Assembly: GCA_014237395.1 (NCBI GenBank)
Contig: JABZFP010000044.1
Location: 62,001-126,000, forward strand
Direction: 5' to 3'
From: Desulfobacteraceae bacterium
GTDB taxonomy: Bacteria; Desulfobacterota; Desulfobacteria; Desulfobacterales; UBA5852
DNA: 64,000 nucleotides
Part shown: positions 33,317 through 42,497 of the stretch, piece after piece
How positions within the stretch are numbered: position 1 is the stretch's first letter
Layout of the letters: each line of letters opens with the position of its first letter
The notes under the pieces: model-generated
Told to the model about the DNA's origin: nothing
Databases searched by the model: none
What the model saw: only the letters and a program-made list of their open reading frames with translations
Program-made: the position numbers and the translations under genes

Positions 33317-35359
33317 TTATTCCGTTAATGGGAATGCTACCGTGATGGTTTCGGACGCTCCCGCCGTGATGTGAACAGGATCGAAAGTGGCCACCTGTTT
33401 CTGATCCCCGATATTGGTGATGCGCACGGTAAAGTCGCCCTCAGGCAAGTTGAGGACGCGGGTGCCGTTTTTGGGCCAGTTGCTCCAGTTCTTGAACACC
33501 TGTTTGCCGGCGGCATTTTTGATTTCGATCGGGGTGGCGAACGGTTCGCCCTCGTGGGTCACGGTGATGGTCAGCTCCCCGGCGAAGAATTCGACCGTTT
33601 TTGCGACCGTGCCGCCCGGCGGAATCACCAGATCTTCCAGGGTAACGACCGGCGGACCGGCAATTTCACTGGCCCATACATCAACGCGGTAGCGGCCCGG
33701 CATAAGCTGCTTTTTCGACTGCCCGGCCGAAGGGCTGGTCATTTCGTTGTGAAAGTGGTTTTCTTCCCCCTGGCGGTAGAAGAAAACATTTCCCCGGAAC
33801 GGTTGGCCGTTAAGCAGGGTGGTGATGACCATGGTGCCGTCCGAAAAGTCCGCGGTCCTTTCCACGGTTTCCCCGATGGCGATGACGATGTCTTTCAGGT
33901 GCACCGTCGGGGTCTGTCCGCCAGTGATCCCGCTGTCCTTGAGTTCGGCCTGATAGGTGCCGGGGTCCAGGTGGATCTCGACGGTTCCGGTTTCGCCGGA
34001 TGTGCTGGCCGGTGTCCAGTGTTTGCCGCTTTCCTGGTGGGTCAGGGTGACAAAAGTGGGGAAGGGTTTACCGTTTTTGGTGGCGGTAACCTTGAGGATC
34101 CCGTAGGGCGGGGTAGATTTTTGCACCACCTCCTGGGCGGCCGCCAGGAATTCGCCGGCATTGCTAGCGGTGTAGTACTGCCCGCCGCCCTCCCGGGCGA
34201 TGCATTCGAGTTCCTGCCTTTCTGCTTCAGTGACGTCGAACCCGATGACGTGCATGACAAACTTGATGCCCGAGGCCTTGAGGTCTTTCACCAGGCCGCA
34301 GGGATCCGGATCGCAGGTTTCCTTGCCGTCGGAAACCAGGATGATGGTGGTCTCATCCTCCAAGTGTTTGATGCGTTCGGCCGTCAGGCGTACCGACCGG
34401 CTGATGGGGGTTTTGCCCCTGGGGCTCAGGGCCTGGATTTGTCCCACCACCTTCTCTTTATCCAGCGGTCCCAAGCTGACCAGTTCCTCCACGTCGTCGC
34501 AGTCACCCTTGCGGCGATGGCCGTATGCCACCAGCCCCACAACGGCATCATCCGGTAGTTCCCTCACCAGGTTGGTAAGCACCTCCTTGGCAATGGTGAT
34601 CTTGGCCTGGCCTTCCACTTGGCCCCACATGGAGCCCGAAGCATCCAGGATGAAAACGATGTTCTGGGTCGCCCCGACATTGGTCGAATCATCTGCACCG
34701 GCAGTCTGGGGCGTTGCCTGGGTGGCCCCACCGGCAGTCACCGCAGCCGGTTTGTCTGCCGCAGCCGTGGACCCATTTGGGCCGGATGCCGGCTGATAGC
34801 CCTCCGGGAGTTGAAACAAGGTCGGATCGACCGGACCCTCCTGGATGTTGCGCAGCTTCAGCACCGGGTTGGCATTGAGCCCGAAGCGCTCTTCGCGCAC
34901 GATGTGGTCCAGTGCTTTGGCGGTCCATACTTTGGCAGCCGTCGTGGATTGCCCCGTCGTGGTGTAAAGAGTTGTTTCGCAGGCGTAGCCATTGATGGTT
35001 TCCGTCGGCCCCGGGGTGCCGGTCATGCCCTTGCGGGTCAGGGTCCAGCCCACTATGGGGTTCATCATGGCCGTTTTTTCGATGTCGGCGATTTCGACAT
35101 ACTGCTTTTGCTGGGGATTGAGTCCCCAGGTGATACCGGTCTCCTGGTTCACTATGGAAGGGAAAGATGGAACCGTTATCGGGCCGGTGATTTTTTGGAT
35201 GCGGTAGAAGGGCGTTTTGACGTGGAGTTGATAGATGGCCTCCGCCCCTTGGCCGGTCACGGCGATTTCAGCGGAAAATTCAGCGGCTGCCGCCCAGCAG
35301 GGGATAAGAACCAGAGCCATGATGGTGATCAGAGCGGGCATTCGGCGAAGGGCTTTCAT
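33317..35359 (-). CDS. Exported VWA protein with DUF4412-like N-terminus and beta-sandwich repeats
   Basis: A 680-residue exported protein (signal to residue 26). Residues 27-185 resemble DUF4412: FYRIQKITGP, ITWGLNPQQKQYVEI. A VWA domain spans residues 232-410 with the MIDAS DASGSMWG (Asp239, Ser241, Ser243), KTPISRSV and VSDGKETC. Three similar beta domains follow with motifs like GTYQAELKDSG, GRYRVDVWASE and GDFTVRITNIG. The start at ATG 35359 is four bases inside the preceding gene (ATGA) with AGGAAGG before it. VWA proteins hold partners through a metal ion. It is the second gene of the cluster. Confidence 0.88.
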   Translation of the reverse strand: MKALRRMPALITIMALVLIPCWAAAAEFSAEIAVTGQGAEAIYQLHVKTPFYRIQKITGPITVPSFPSIVNQETGITWGLNPQQKQYVEIADIEKTAMMNPIVGWTLTRKGMTGTPGPTETINGYACETTLYTTTGQSTTAAKVWTAKALDHIVREERFGLNANPVLKLRNIQEGPVDPTLFQLPEGYQPASGPNGSTAAADKPAAVTAGGATQATPQTAGADDSTNVGATQNIVFILDASGSMWGQVEGQAKITIAKEVLTNLVRELPDDAVVGLVAYGHRRKGDCDDVEELVSLGPLDKEKVVGQIQALSPRGKTPISRSVRLTAERIKHLEDETTIILVSDGKETCDPDPCGLVKDLKASGIKFVMHVIGFDVTEAERQELECIAREGGGQYYTASNAGEFLAAAQEVVQKSTPPYGILKVTATKNGKPFPTFVTLTHQESGKHWTPASTSGETGTVEIHLDPGTYQAELKDSGITGGQTPTVHLKDIVIAIGETVERTADFSDGTMVITTLLNGQPFRGNVFFYRQGEENHFHNEMTSPSAGQSKKQLMPGRYRVDVWASEIAGPPVVTLEDLVIPPGGTVAKTVEFFAGELTITVTHEGEPFATPIEIKNAAGKQVFKNWSNWPKNGTRVLNLPEGDFTVRITNIGDQKQVATFDPVHITAGASETITVAFPLTE

Positions 35360-35568
35360 ATCACCTTCCTTTTTTTGATGGGTTGCGGCTTGCACAACCG
35401 GCGTTGCGGATCCTCACCATGGGGCCGCGATGCCGAAACCGCCTGGCACATGCCGGCCAGGTTGTTGAATGGCTGCTGTTGGCCGGTATCGATATTCTCG
35501 ACGACACCCACGAGGTTTTCAGGTTCGTCCGGGCTGCGCCGATAGATGCGAATGAGATAACTGTCCAT
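35356..35568 (-). CDS. Conserved short protein (SYLIRIYRR family) leading the cluster
   Basis: A 70-residue protein. MDSYLIRIYRRSPDEPENLVGVVE followed by FNNLAGMCQAV matches a group of short proteobacterial proteins that I recall having the pattern IYRR-DP-VGVVE and an F-x-N-L segment near the C-terminus; no function is known. The stop overlaps the next gene's start as ATGA, which supports it being a real gene and the first one of the minus-strand cluster. No signal peptide is present. Confidence 0.6.
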   Translation of the reverse strand: MDSYLIRIYRRSPDEPENLVGVVENIDTGQQQPFNNLAGMCQAVSASRPHGEDPQRRLCKPQPIKKRKVI

Positions 35569-35650
35569 GGGGCTGAATACTTGCTAATTTTTTGAAAATG
35601 ACCGACTATCGATCCGATACCTTCACAGGGTATCTGCCTATCACGGCCGG

Positions 35651-35671
35651 GGTCACCGATCGGTCACCGAT
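35651..35671. promoter_or_regulatory. Tandem 11-bp-period direct repeat, candidate SARP operator
   Basis: GGTCACCGAT at 35651-35660 is repeated exactly at 35662-35671, a period of 11 bases, in the region between the divergent SARP-type regulator (35805) and the minus-strand cluster (35568). OmpR/SARP-type winged-helix dimers bind direct repeats with an 11-base period, one helical turn. GATACC/GGTATC at 35616-35634 is a second, mirrored element. Confidence 0.5.
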
Positions 35672-35804
35672 GGCATTGGGTTTACGTTCTTTTGCGAAAA
35701 ATCAGGAACGGATTGAAAATTGGCGGTAACACGGAATGACGGGAGGCTATGGGAAGCATAGAGTTGGTATTCGTATCATAACCAAATCGAGGTAGAACAC
35801 GATC

Positions 35805-38800
35805 ATGGGACCGACGCGACCGCTTATCAGCAAGATCGCTCCCCCTGAACTGCCCAAGGTCGTTTGGCGGGACGCGCTGTTTGAAACGCTGGATCGGAAG
35901 GCACACTATGCCGTGACCTGGATTTCCGGGATGGCCGGGGCCGGCAAGACAACCCTTGTCGCCAGTTATCTGGCAGGCCGAAAACTTCCGTATATCTGGT
36001 ATCGGGTCGATGATGGCGATTGCGACCTTCCTACCTTCTTCCATTACGTCGGCATGGCCGTTAAAAGGGCGACCCCCCGCAAACGAAAACCCCTGCCCCC
36101 TCTGACGCCTGACTATTTGCCGGGCCTGGATGTTTTTGCCGGACGGTTCTTCGATAACCTCATCGCCCGGCTGTCGCAGCCCATATTTATTGTTTTCGAT
36201 GATTTCCAAAAGGTCGCGTCATGCGCGGCGCTGCACAGGCTTCTCAAGAACGCTTTTTTCAAGCTGCCCCCGCACATTCACGTGCTGATCACCAGCCGGT
36301 CGGAACCGCCTTCCGCTTTTGCTTCCCTGCTTGCCAACAACCGGATGCGTATTTTGGGTTCGAACCACCTGCGCCTGAATCTCGAAGAAACGCGGGCGAT
36401 TCTTCGTCTGGAAACCGGTCAGCCGATATCCCAGAGCCTGTCCCGGAAATGCCACAAGCAGTCGGAAGGGTGGGCGGCCGGCCTTGTATTGATGGCCAAG
36501 GGCATGCCGCACGATCGTCGGCCGCCGGACCGCCGGCGATTGGCGATTCCATCGGTTGTCTTCGATTATTTTTCCAGTGAACTGTTCGAGAAACTGGAGG
36601 AAGCGGTTAAGGCCTTTTTGCTTCAAACGGCCTTTCTGCCGCGGATGACGATTGCCATGGCAAAAGCGTTGAGCGGGCGTTGGGATGCCGGTCGTATGCT
36701 TGCCATGCTGCAGCGCAGTAATCGGTTTACAGAGAAGGCTTCCGACGATCCCACCAGTTATCAATACCATGCCCTTTTCCGACAATTTCTGACGACCAAA
36801 GCGCTGGCGGTCATGGGCGAAAAGGAAGTCCTCAAAATCAAACACCATGCCGCCATGTTACTGGCGGAAGCCGGCTGGGTCGAGGATGCCGCTTGCCTTT
36901 TCATCGAAATCGAGGACCTGGCAGGTCTCGAGCGATTGATCCGGAATTCGGCGATGACGCTTATCGGCCAGGGGCGGCATATGATGCTTGAAAACTGGCT
37001 GGGTCCTCTTCCCGCCGATCGCCTGGCAGCGCACCCCTGGCTGCTATACTGGTGGGCTGTGGCCGGTCAGTATCGGGCACCCTATGAAGCCCGGCAGCGT
37101 TTCATTGCCGCACTGAAGGCGTTCACTTCCCGGTCGGACGAAAGCGGGCTCTGGCTGGCATGGGCCGGTATCGTCGAAAGCATTGTCAACGAGTGGCATG
37201 ATTTCAGCGTGCTCGACCCCTGGATCGACTGGTTGGAAGACCGGACCCGTTCCGGGGCGGCCTATCCGTCGCTGCAAATCGAAGCGCGGGTGGCGGTGGC
37301 CATGACGGTGGCGTTGCTGATCCGGAAGCCCGAGCCGGACGCTATTTCCCCTTGGGTTCAGCGCGCCCTGGCTCTTGCGCGCAAAGGCGACGATATTGAT
37401 TTTCATCTTCAGGCCATCGGCTGGATCATGACCTACGAGGCCTGGATGGGTCGTTTTGACACCGTTGCTGTTATCCGGAAAGAATCCCGGGCCTTGGCCA
37501 AATCACGCCGCGCCCATCCGCCCATGATGATTCACTGGCGATGGATCGACATTTCCACCCGGCTTTGCACCATGACCGGCAAGGATTCGATTTTAAGTGA
37601 GGTTGCCGATGCCATCGCGCTGGTGCATAAAACCGGGCTTTATGCATGGGAACATAAATTTTTCATGCCGGGGATATTTGCGGCGCTATTGTTGTCCGAC
37701 TTCCAAACGGCCGATGCCTATTTGAAACGATTCGAAGCGGTTCTCGACCAGGCGCCCTACCACGGTCATACGATTTACCATCATTTTGCCGGTCTCTATC
37801 AGTTATTGTCCGGCAACATTCTGCAGGCCCGCGCCCACGCCGAATCCGCGTTGCGGCTGGCCGAGGAAACCGGTTACGTGCTGGCCTGTGTCATCTGCCG
37901 CATTCAACTGGCGTATATCCGCCACCTGCAAGGCGTCACGGATGCCGCCCGCGAAATCCTCGAGCCGGCCTATGCGGTGGCACGTCGCACCGATAGCGCT
38001 CTGCTCAAGTTCATGTGTCTCATGGTTTTCGCCAAAATGGCTTATGACCAGAAGGATGCACACCAAGGCCTTGCTTTTCTGAAGAAAGCCCTTGTGTTGG
38101 GATGTCGCCATCGGTTTTTGACGATGGTCTGGTGGTGGCATCCGGAACTGGTCGCTTATTTGTGCGCCCAGGCGCTCATCAATGACGTCGAGACCGATTA
38201 TGTCAAGGCCCTCATTAATACCCACCACCTGGCGCCGGATCCGCAATTTGCCGATCTTGAAGACTGGCCGCGGGCCCTTCAGCTGCGAACCTTGGGGACC
38301 TTTCAGATGTGCCGCAACGGCACACCGGTCTGCTTCAACGGCAAGGTCCAAAAGCGGCCGATCGAGCTGCTGAAGTTTTTGATGGCACAGGGGGAGCGGG
38401 ATATTCCCATAGACAGGATTACGGACAACCTGTGGCCGGATGCGGACGGCGACATGGCCGCCAGCGCGTTTTCCTCGACATTGAATCGGCTACGGAAGCT
38501 GATCGGTATCAAGACGGCCGTTACGCTCAGCAACGGCAGGGTCTCGCTTGATTCCCGGTATGTGTGGGTGGATGCCCATATTTTTGAAGCGGCCGCCCGC
38601 AGGGCATTCGCCCGGGTGAGCGGCACGGCGGACCGGGAAAAGCTTGAGGCCTGTGAAAAAGTGATTGGATCTTATCACGGCAACTTTCTGGATGATGAAA
38701 ACGGGACACCCTGGATCATCGCCGCCCGCGAACGGTTGAAAAACCTCTTTCTCGATGTCCTGAAGGCGGCGGGACGCTATCGTGAAGCCTCGGAGGATTG

Positions 38801-39047
38801 GGATAAAGCCATGGCATGGTATCAAAAGGGGCTGTCCGTCGATCCTCTTGAAGAGCATTTTTACCAACGCTTGATGGCCTGCTACTACCGCCAGGGAAGG
38901 TATGCCGAAGCGGCGAGAGTTTATGGCCGCTGCCGGGAGGTTCTGAAGAACCATTTCGATGTGCCGCCGGCCAAGGCCACCGAGGATCTATACCGACGGA
39001 TACGTCATGCGGACAACCCATGCACGCGATCCGTGGATCTGGTCTGA
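35805..39047 (+). CDS. STAND ATPase transcriptional activator with C-terminal SARP/BTAD region
   Basis: A 1080-residue regulator. The N-terminal part is a MalT-type STAND NTPase: Walker A GMAGAGKTT at residues 42-50, Walker B FIVFDDFQK, and a TSRSEPP sensor segment. A long helical repeat region (TPR/MalT-like) follows up to about residue 820. The last 250 residues hold an OmpR-like winged helix (LRTLGTFQMCRNGTPVCF, then LNRLRKLIG) and a bacterial transcriptional activator domain (DPLEEHFYQRLMACYYRQGR). Such proteins use ATP binding to switch on activation of nearby operons. It starts 134 bases from a tandem repeat and diverges from the cluster, so it is the likely activator of those genes. 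Confidence 0.9.
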   Translation: MGPTRPLISKIAPPELPKVVWRDALFETLDRKAHYAVTWISGMAGAGKTTLVASYLAGRKLPYIWYRVDDGDCDLPTFFHYVGMAVKRATPRKRKPLPPLTPDYLPGLDVFAGRFFDNLIARLSQPIFIVFDDFQKVASCAALHRLLKNAFFKLPPHIHVLITSRSEPPSAFASLLANNRMRILGSNHLRLNLEETRAILRLETGQPISQSLSRKCHKQSEGWAAGLVLMAKGMPHDRRPPDRRRLAIPSVVFDYFSSELFEKLEEAVKAFLLQTAFLPRMTIAMAKALSGRWDAGRMLAMLQRSNRFTEKASDDPTSYQYHALFRQFLTTKALAVMGEKEVLKIKHHAAMLLAEAGWVEDAACLFIEIEDLAGLERLIRNSAMTLIGQGRHMMLENWLGPLPADRLAAHPWLLYWWAVAGQYRAPYEARQRFIAALKAFTSRSDESGLWLAWAGIVESIVNEWHDFSVLDPWIDWLEDRTRSGAAYPSLQIEARVAVAMTVALLIRKPEPDAISPWVQRALALARKGDDIDFHLQAIGWIMTYEAWMGRFDTVAVIRKESRALAKSRRAHPPMMIHWRWIDISTRLCTMTGKDSILSEVADAIALVHKTGLYAWEHKFFMPGIFAALLLSDFQTADAYLKRFEAVLDQAPYHGHTIYHHFAGLYQLLSGNILQARAHAESALRLAEETGYVLACVICRIQLAYIRHLQGVTDAAREILEPAYAVARRTDSALLKFMCLMVFAKMAYDQKDAHQGLAFLKKALVLGCRHRFLTMVWWWHPELVAYLCAQALINDVETDYVKALINTHHLAPDPQFADLEDWPRALQLRTLGTFQMCRNGTPVCFNGKVQKRPIELLKFLMAQGERDIPIDRITDNLWPDADGDMAASAFSSTLNRLRKLIGIKTAVTLSNGRVSLDSRYVWVDAHIFEAAARRAFARVSGTADREKLEACEKVIGSYHGNFLDDENGTPWIIAARERLKNLFLDVLKAAGRYREASEDWDKAMAWYQKGLSVDPLEEHFYQRLMACYYRQGRYAEAARVYGRCREVLKNHFDVPPAKATEDLYRRIRHADNPCTRSVDLV

Positions 39048-39212
39048 TTCCGACGCTGGCCTCCGGGAGTTGCGGGGGCGCTTGCCACCTTAAAGATGAC
39101 GAGTGGGGATGAGGCCGGTTGAATTCTCAGGTGGGGGCCTCTTGGTCTCAACGGAAACCTGAAATTGGAGCCGTAAGGTCCGTGTGACAAGGTTCGGAGA
39201 ATAGGAGGTACC

Positions 39213-39536
39213 ATGTTTAGTGTGCACGAGGATAACGGGTATCACGATGTTATCGAAGGCATCCGTATGAAAACCCTGGTTTACGGCGATAAAACGCTGA
39301 TGGTGGAATTTCAACTGGCCAAAGGCGCCGATCTGCCGGTCCACCAGCATCCCCACGAACAGACCGGCTATCTGGTCTCCGGCCGCATCGATCTCACGAT
39401 TGGCGGCGTGGTGCATGCCGTTCGCCCGGGGGACAGCTGGTGCATCCCAGGTGATGTCCCGCATTCGGCCGTGGCGCATGCCGATTCAGTGGCCCTGGAA
39501 GTCTTTAGCCCTGTCCGCGAGGATTATCTGCCCTGA
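39213..39536 (+). CDS. Cupin-domain protein
   Basis: A 107-residue single-domain cupin. Motif 1 is DLPVHQHPHEQTGYLVSG with the metal-binding His-x-His and Glu, and motif 2 is PGDSWCIPGDVPHSAVA. Such small cupins act as metal-dependent isomerases, dioxygenases or sensor proteins, and the substrate cannot be read. A good AGGAGGT site lies six bases ahead of ATG 39213. The SMP-30-like gene follows after 18 bases, so the two probably form an operon. Confidence 0.85.
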   Translation: MFSVHEDNGYHDVIEGIRMKTLVYGDKTLMVEFQLAKGADLPVHQHPHEQTGYLVSGRIDLTIGGVVHAVRPGDSWCIPGDVPHSAVAHADSVALEVFSPVREDYLP

Positions 39537-39554
39537 TAGAGAGGAGGACGCCAA

Positions 39555-40622
39555 ATGAACAAGCTGTGGGTCGGGTTGTTGGGCCTTTGCGTCCTGGCGG
39601 GCGCTTATCTGGCGCTGGTTCCCGGACCGGTGGACGCGGTTGCCTACCGGCCGCCGCCGGCACCAAAGCTGACCGGGGTTTTGGCGCCGAATGACGAGCT
39701 GAAAGCCGCGGAACTGATTGGCGTCGGCCAGGTGATCGGCCCGGAAGATGTGGCCGTGGACGAACAGGGGCGCATTTACGGCGGGACCATTGATGGGCGT
39801 ATCCTGCGTGTCGTTGGGGACCGCGTGGAATCTTTTGCCGATACCGGTGGCAGGCCCCTCGGGCTGCACTTCGACGCCCAGGGCAACCTGATTGTTTGTG
39901 ATGCGGTCAAGGGGCTGCTTTCGGTCAACGCCAGCGGTGAGGTGCGTGTTCTGGCCACCGAAGCCGATGGGGTGCCGTTCGGTTTCACCGACGACCTGGA
40001 CATCGCTTCGGACGGCCGCATCTATTTTTCAGACGCGAGCTCCCGCCACCATGTGCATGATTATCTCTTGGACTGTATCGAGGCCCGGCCCTACGGTCGT
40101 CTGCTCCGTTTCGACCCCCAATCCGGCGAGACCGAGGTCCTTCTGCAGGCGTTGTATTTCGCCAATGGGGTGGCCCTGTCGCCCGATGACGTTTTTGTCC
40201 TGGTCAACGAGACCTACCGCTACCGGATCACGCGATACTGGTTGAAAGGCCCCCGCAAGGGCCAGCACGACGTGTTCATCGACAACCTGCCGGGGTTCCC
40301 GGACGGCATTTCGTCCAATCGGAAGGGGACCTTCTGGGTGGCCATGTTTACCGTGCGCAACAGCACCATGGATCACCTGCACCCCCATCCCTGGGCCAAA
40401 AACATTGTGGCGCGTCTCCCGAAGGGGTTGTGGCCCAAGCCCAAGCCATACGGCCTCGTGCTGGCTCTGGACGCGTCCGGGACGATCATCCGCAGTCTGC
40501 ATGACACCAGTGGCGAGCACTTGCGCACGGTGACCTCGGTCGAAGAGCACAATGGGTTTATCTATTGCGGCAGCCTGTACAATGACCGTATCGGCCGTTT
40601 GCGGGTGGCGGACATTTTGTAA
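39555..40622 (+). CDS. SMP-30/strictosidine-synthase-like beta-propeller protein
   Basis: A 355-residue protein. The N-terminal hydrophobic segment (LWVGLLGLCVLAGAYLALV) is a membrane anchor or signal. The rest repeats the six-bladed propeller strands of the SMP-30/strictosidine synthase-like group: GPEDVAVDEQGRIYGG, DDLDIASDGRIYFSDASS, and FANGVALSPDDVFVLVNE with the Asn and Asp thought to bind a metal. Family members hydrolyse lactones or esters or simply bind ligands. GAGGAGG precedes the start. It follows the cupin gene closely. Confidence 0.85.
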   Translation: MNKLWVGLLGLCVLAGAYLALVPGPVDAVAYRPPPAPKLTGVLAPNDELKAAELIGVGQVIGPEDVAVDEQGRIYGGTIDGRILRVVGDRVESFADTGGRPLGLHFDAQGNLIVCDAVKGLLSVNASGEVRVLATEADGVPFGFTDDLDIASDGRIYFSDASSRHHVHDYLLDCIEARPYGRLLRFDPQSGETEVLLQALYFANGVALSPDDVFVLVNETYRYRITRYWLKGPRKGQHDVFIDNLPGFPDGISSNRKGTFWVAMFTVRNSTMDHLHPHPWAKNIVARLPKGLWPKPKPYGLVLALDASGTIIRSLHDTSGEHLRTVTSVEEHNGFIYCGSLYNDRIGRLRVADIL

Positions 40623-40634
40623 TGCCCAATCTCA

Positions 40635-40662
40635 TGGGAGTGGCGCCCCAAGACCACTCCCA
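40635..40662 (+). terminator. 9-bp hairpin after the SMP-30-like gene
   Basis: TGGGAGTGG at 40635-40643 pairs with CCACTCCCA at 40654-40662 with a ten-base loop, 13 bases after the stop. No T-run follows, so it may be a Rho-aided end or an RNA-stabilising hairpin. Confidence 0.45.
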
Positions 40663-40792
40663 GCCATTCCGGTTTCCTGAGCAAGCGCATGAACCGCGCG
40701 CTTAAAAAAAGGTTCCCCCGGAAGGCGCTTTCTGGTATCCAAGCGTCTTCGACCCCGGCACAGTCTCGCCATTTGATTGCGTGGAGCCTTGT

Positions 40793-41434
40793 ATGACGAT
40801 CCTTTTCGACCCTTCTGACAATGCCATGCTGCGTGCGGTGCTGGATGCCATGCCGTCAGCGGTTTTCGTCGTGGATGCGGATGTGCGCATCATGATGGCC
40901 AACCGGGCGGCGCACGAGCTGATCCGGTCGTCCGGCGTACCCTCGCCGGCGCCGTTGCGCGCCGGTGAGGCCTTGCATTGTCTGCACGCCCTTGACCACC
41001 CCGGTGGCTGCGGCCGGTCCGCTGATTGCAGCGATTGCGTGATCCGGGGGGCCGTTGGCGATGCCCTGGCCGGCAAAGCCAGTCGGCGTCTTCGCACCCG
41101 CATGAATTTAAGCCTGGACGGCCATCGGCGGGATGTCTATCTTCAAGTCACGGCATCCGGTTTTGAGCATCAGGCACGTCAGTTGGCACTGCTGGTGATG
41201 GAGGATATCAGCGCGTTTGCGGAATTGCGCAAAATCGTCCCGATCTGTGCACAATGTAAAAAGATCCGCCAGGATGAAGATTACTGGCAATCGGTGGAAA
41301 ATTACGTCGGTCAGTATATGGATCTTTCCTTTTCCCATTCCTACTGCCCGTCGTGCAAACAGGATATGCTGAACGCCATCGATGCCGCGCACGTCATACC
41401 GGGAAACCGTCGGCCACGATCGATCGACGGGTGA
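40793..41434 (+). CDS. PAS-domain protein with Cys-rich insert
   Basis: A 213-residue cytoplasmic protein. A PAS core (AMLRAVLDAMPSAVFVVDADVRIMMANRAA) is followed by a Cys-rich stretch (HCLHALDHPGGCGRSADCSDC) of a type seen in deltaproteobacterial PAS proteins and likely to bind a metal or respond to redox. The C-terminal part holds IVPICAQCKKIRQDEDYW and SYCPSCKQDM with two CxxC pairs, another zinc-like site. There is no kinase or DNA-binding domain, so it may act as a small sensor with an unlinked partner. ATG 40793 is used, with ATG 40781 in frame upstream. Confidence 0.8.
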   Translation: MTILFDPSDNAMLRAVLDAMPSAVFVVDADVRIMMANRAAHELIRSSGVPSPAPLRAGEALHCLHALDHPGGCGRSADCSDCVIRGAVGDALAGKASRRLRTRMNLSLDGHRRDVYLQVTASGFEHQARQLALLVMEDISAFAELRKIVPICAQCKKIRQDEDYWQSVENYVGQYMDLSFSHSYCPSCKQDMLNAIDAAHVIPGNRRPRSIDG

Positions 41435-41514
41435 TCTCAGGTCGGGTGGCTTATCGACGGCGGTCGCTGGTTTTGACCTGATACCACTTCGCCCGAGAAG
41501 GCAGGGAGTCGAAA

Positions 41515-42429
41515 ATGATTACACTTCTGGCCTGCCCCCAGATGGCAGCATTGGCGGAGCGCATTGCCGCCGCCCATCCCGGAATTGCCCTTGGGACGAT
41601 CCGCTGGGGCGTTTTTGCGGATGGCTTTCCGAACATCATGATCGACAATGTCGAAGCCCTTCGCAACCATGACGTGGCGTTCCTGGCCTCTTTCGACACC
41701 CCCGGTGACATCTTTTTTCAGTTGTCGGCCATTTATGAAATTCCACGCTACGCCGTCAAATCCTTTAAAATCATTTTGCCCTATTATCCCACCGGCACAA
41801 TGGAACGGGTGGACCAGGACGGTCAGATCGCCACGGCGGCCACCCTGGCGAAAATGGTGTCGAACGTTCCCATGACCCTTTCCGGTCCGGCCCAGATCAT
41901 TCTATTCGACATTCATGCGCTGCAGGAACGGTTTTATTTTTCCGACCAGGTGATTCCCCGCCTGGAATCCGGCGTCCCGCTGGTGCGGGACAAACTGCAT
42001 TTGCTGAAAGATCCCGCCGTGGCATTCCCGGATGAAGGCGCCTTGAAGCGCTTTGGCAAGTGGTTCGATGCCTATCCCCATATCGTCTGTCACAAGGTCC
42101 GCGAGGGTTCGCAACGGAAAATCAGCATTCGGGAAGGACGCGCGGCCGATCGCCATGTGGTCATCGTGGACGATCTGGCCATGAGCGGCGGCACGCTGCT
42201 GGAGTGCGGCAGGGTGTTGCGGGAAAGCGGCGCCCGGGCCGTCAGTGCCTATGTTACCCATGCCGTGTTTCCACAGGACGCCTGGCGGAATTTCACGCAG
42301 GCCGGATTCGAGCACTTCTGGGTGACGGACACGGTCCCTGGCCAGGCGGCTGTTCTGGCAGGTCAGCCGCCCTTTGAAGTGCTCTCTCTGGATACCGCCA
42401 TTGCCGCGCTGCTGACTGCGTCGGGATGA
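41515..42429 (+). CDS. Ribose-phosphate pyrophosphokinase-like (PRPP synthase family)
   Basis: A 304-residue protein of the phosphoribosyltransferase fold. ILPYYPTGTMERVD resembles the flexible loop of the plant class II/III PRPP synthases, and RHVVIVDDLAMSGGTLLECG is the PRPP-binding motif. These enzymes transfer pyrophosphate from ATP to ribose 5-phosphate. The length is near the 310 residues of typical PRPP synthases, and the YYPTGTMERVD form is unlike the E. coli form, so it may be a second or divergent copy. GGGAG stands ahead of ATG 41515. No clear operon partner is present. Confidence 0.78.
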   Translation: MITLLACPQMAALAERIAAAHPGIALGTIRWGVFADGFPNIMIDNVEALRNHDVAFLASFDTPGDIFFQLSAIYEIPRYAVKSFKIILPYYPTGTMERVDQDGQIATAATLAKMVSNVPMTLSGPAQIILFDIHALQERFYFSDQVIPRLESGVPLVRDKLHLLKDPAVAFPDEGALKRFGKWFDAYPHIVCHKVREGSQRKISIREGRAADRHVVIVDDLAMSGGTLLECGRVLRESGARAVSAYVTHAVFPQDAWRNFTQAGFEHFWVTDTVPGQAAVLAGQPPFEVLSLDTAIAALLTASG

Positions 42430-42497
42430 AAACGAATCGATGGGTGTGTTCATTCGGGTATCGTTATAAATTGGTGCACGCTCAATAGGGAATTTCC

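Noticed and set aside
33371..34558. 395-residue plus-strand frame opposite the VWA gene
   Set aside because: Antisense shadow over a well-defined VWA domain.
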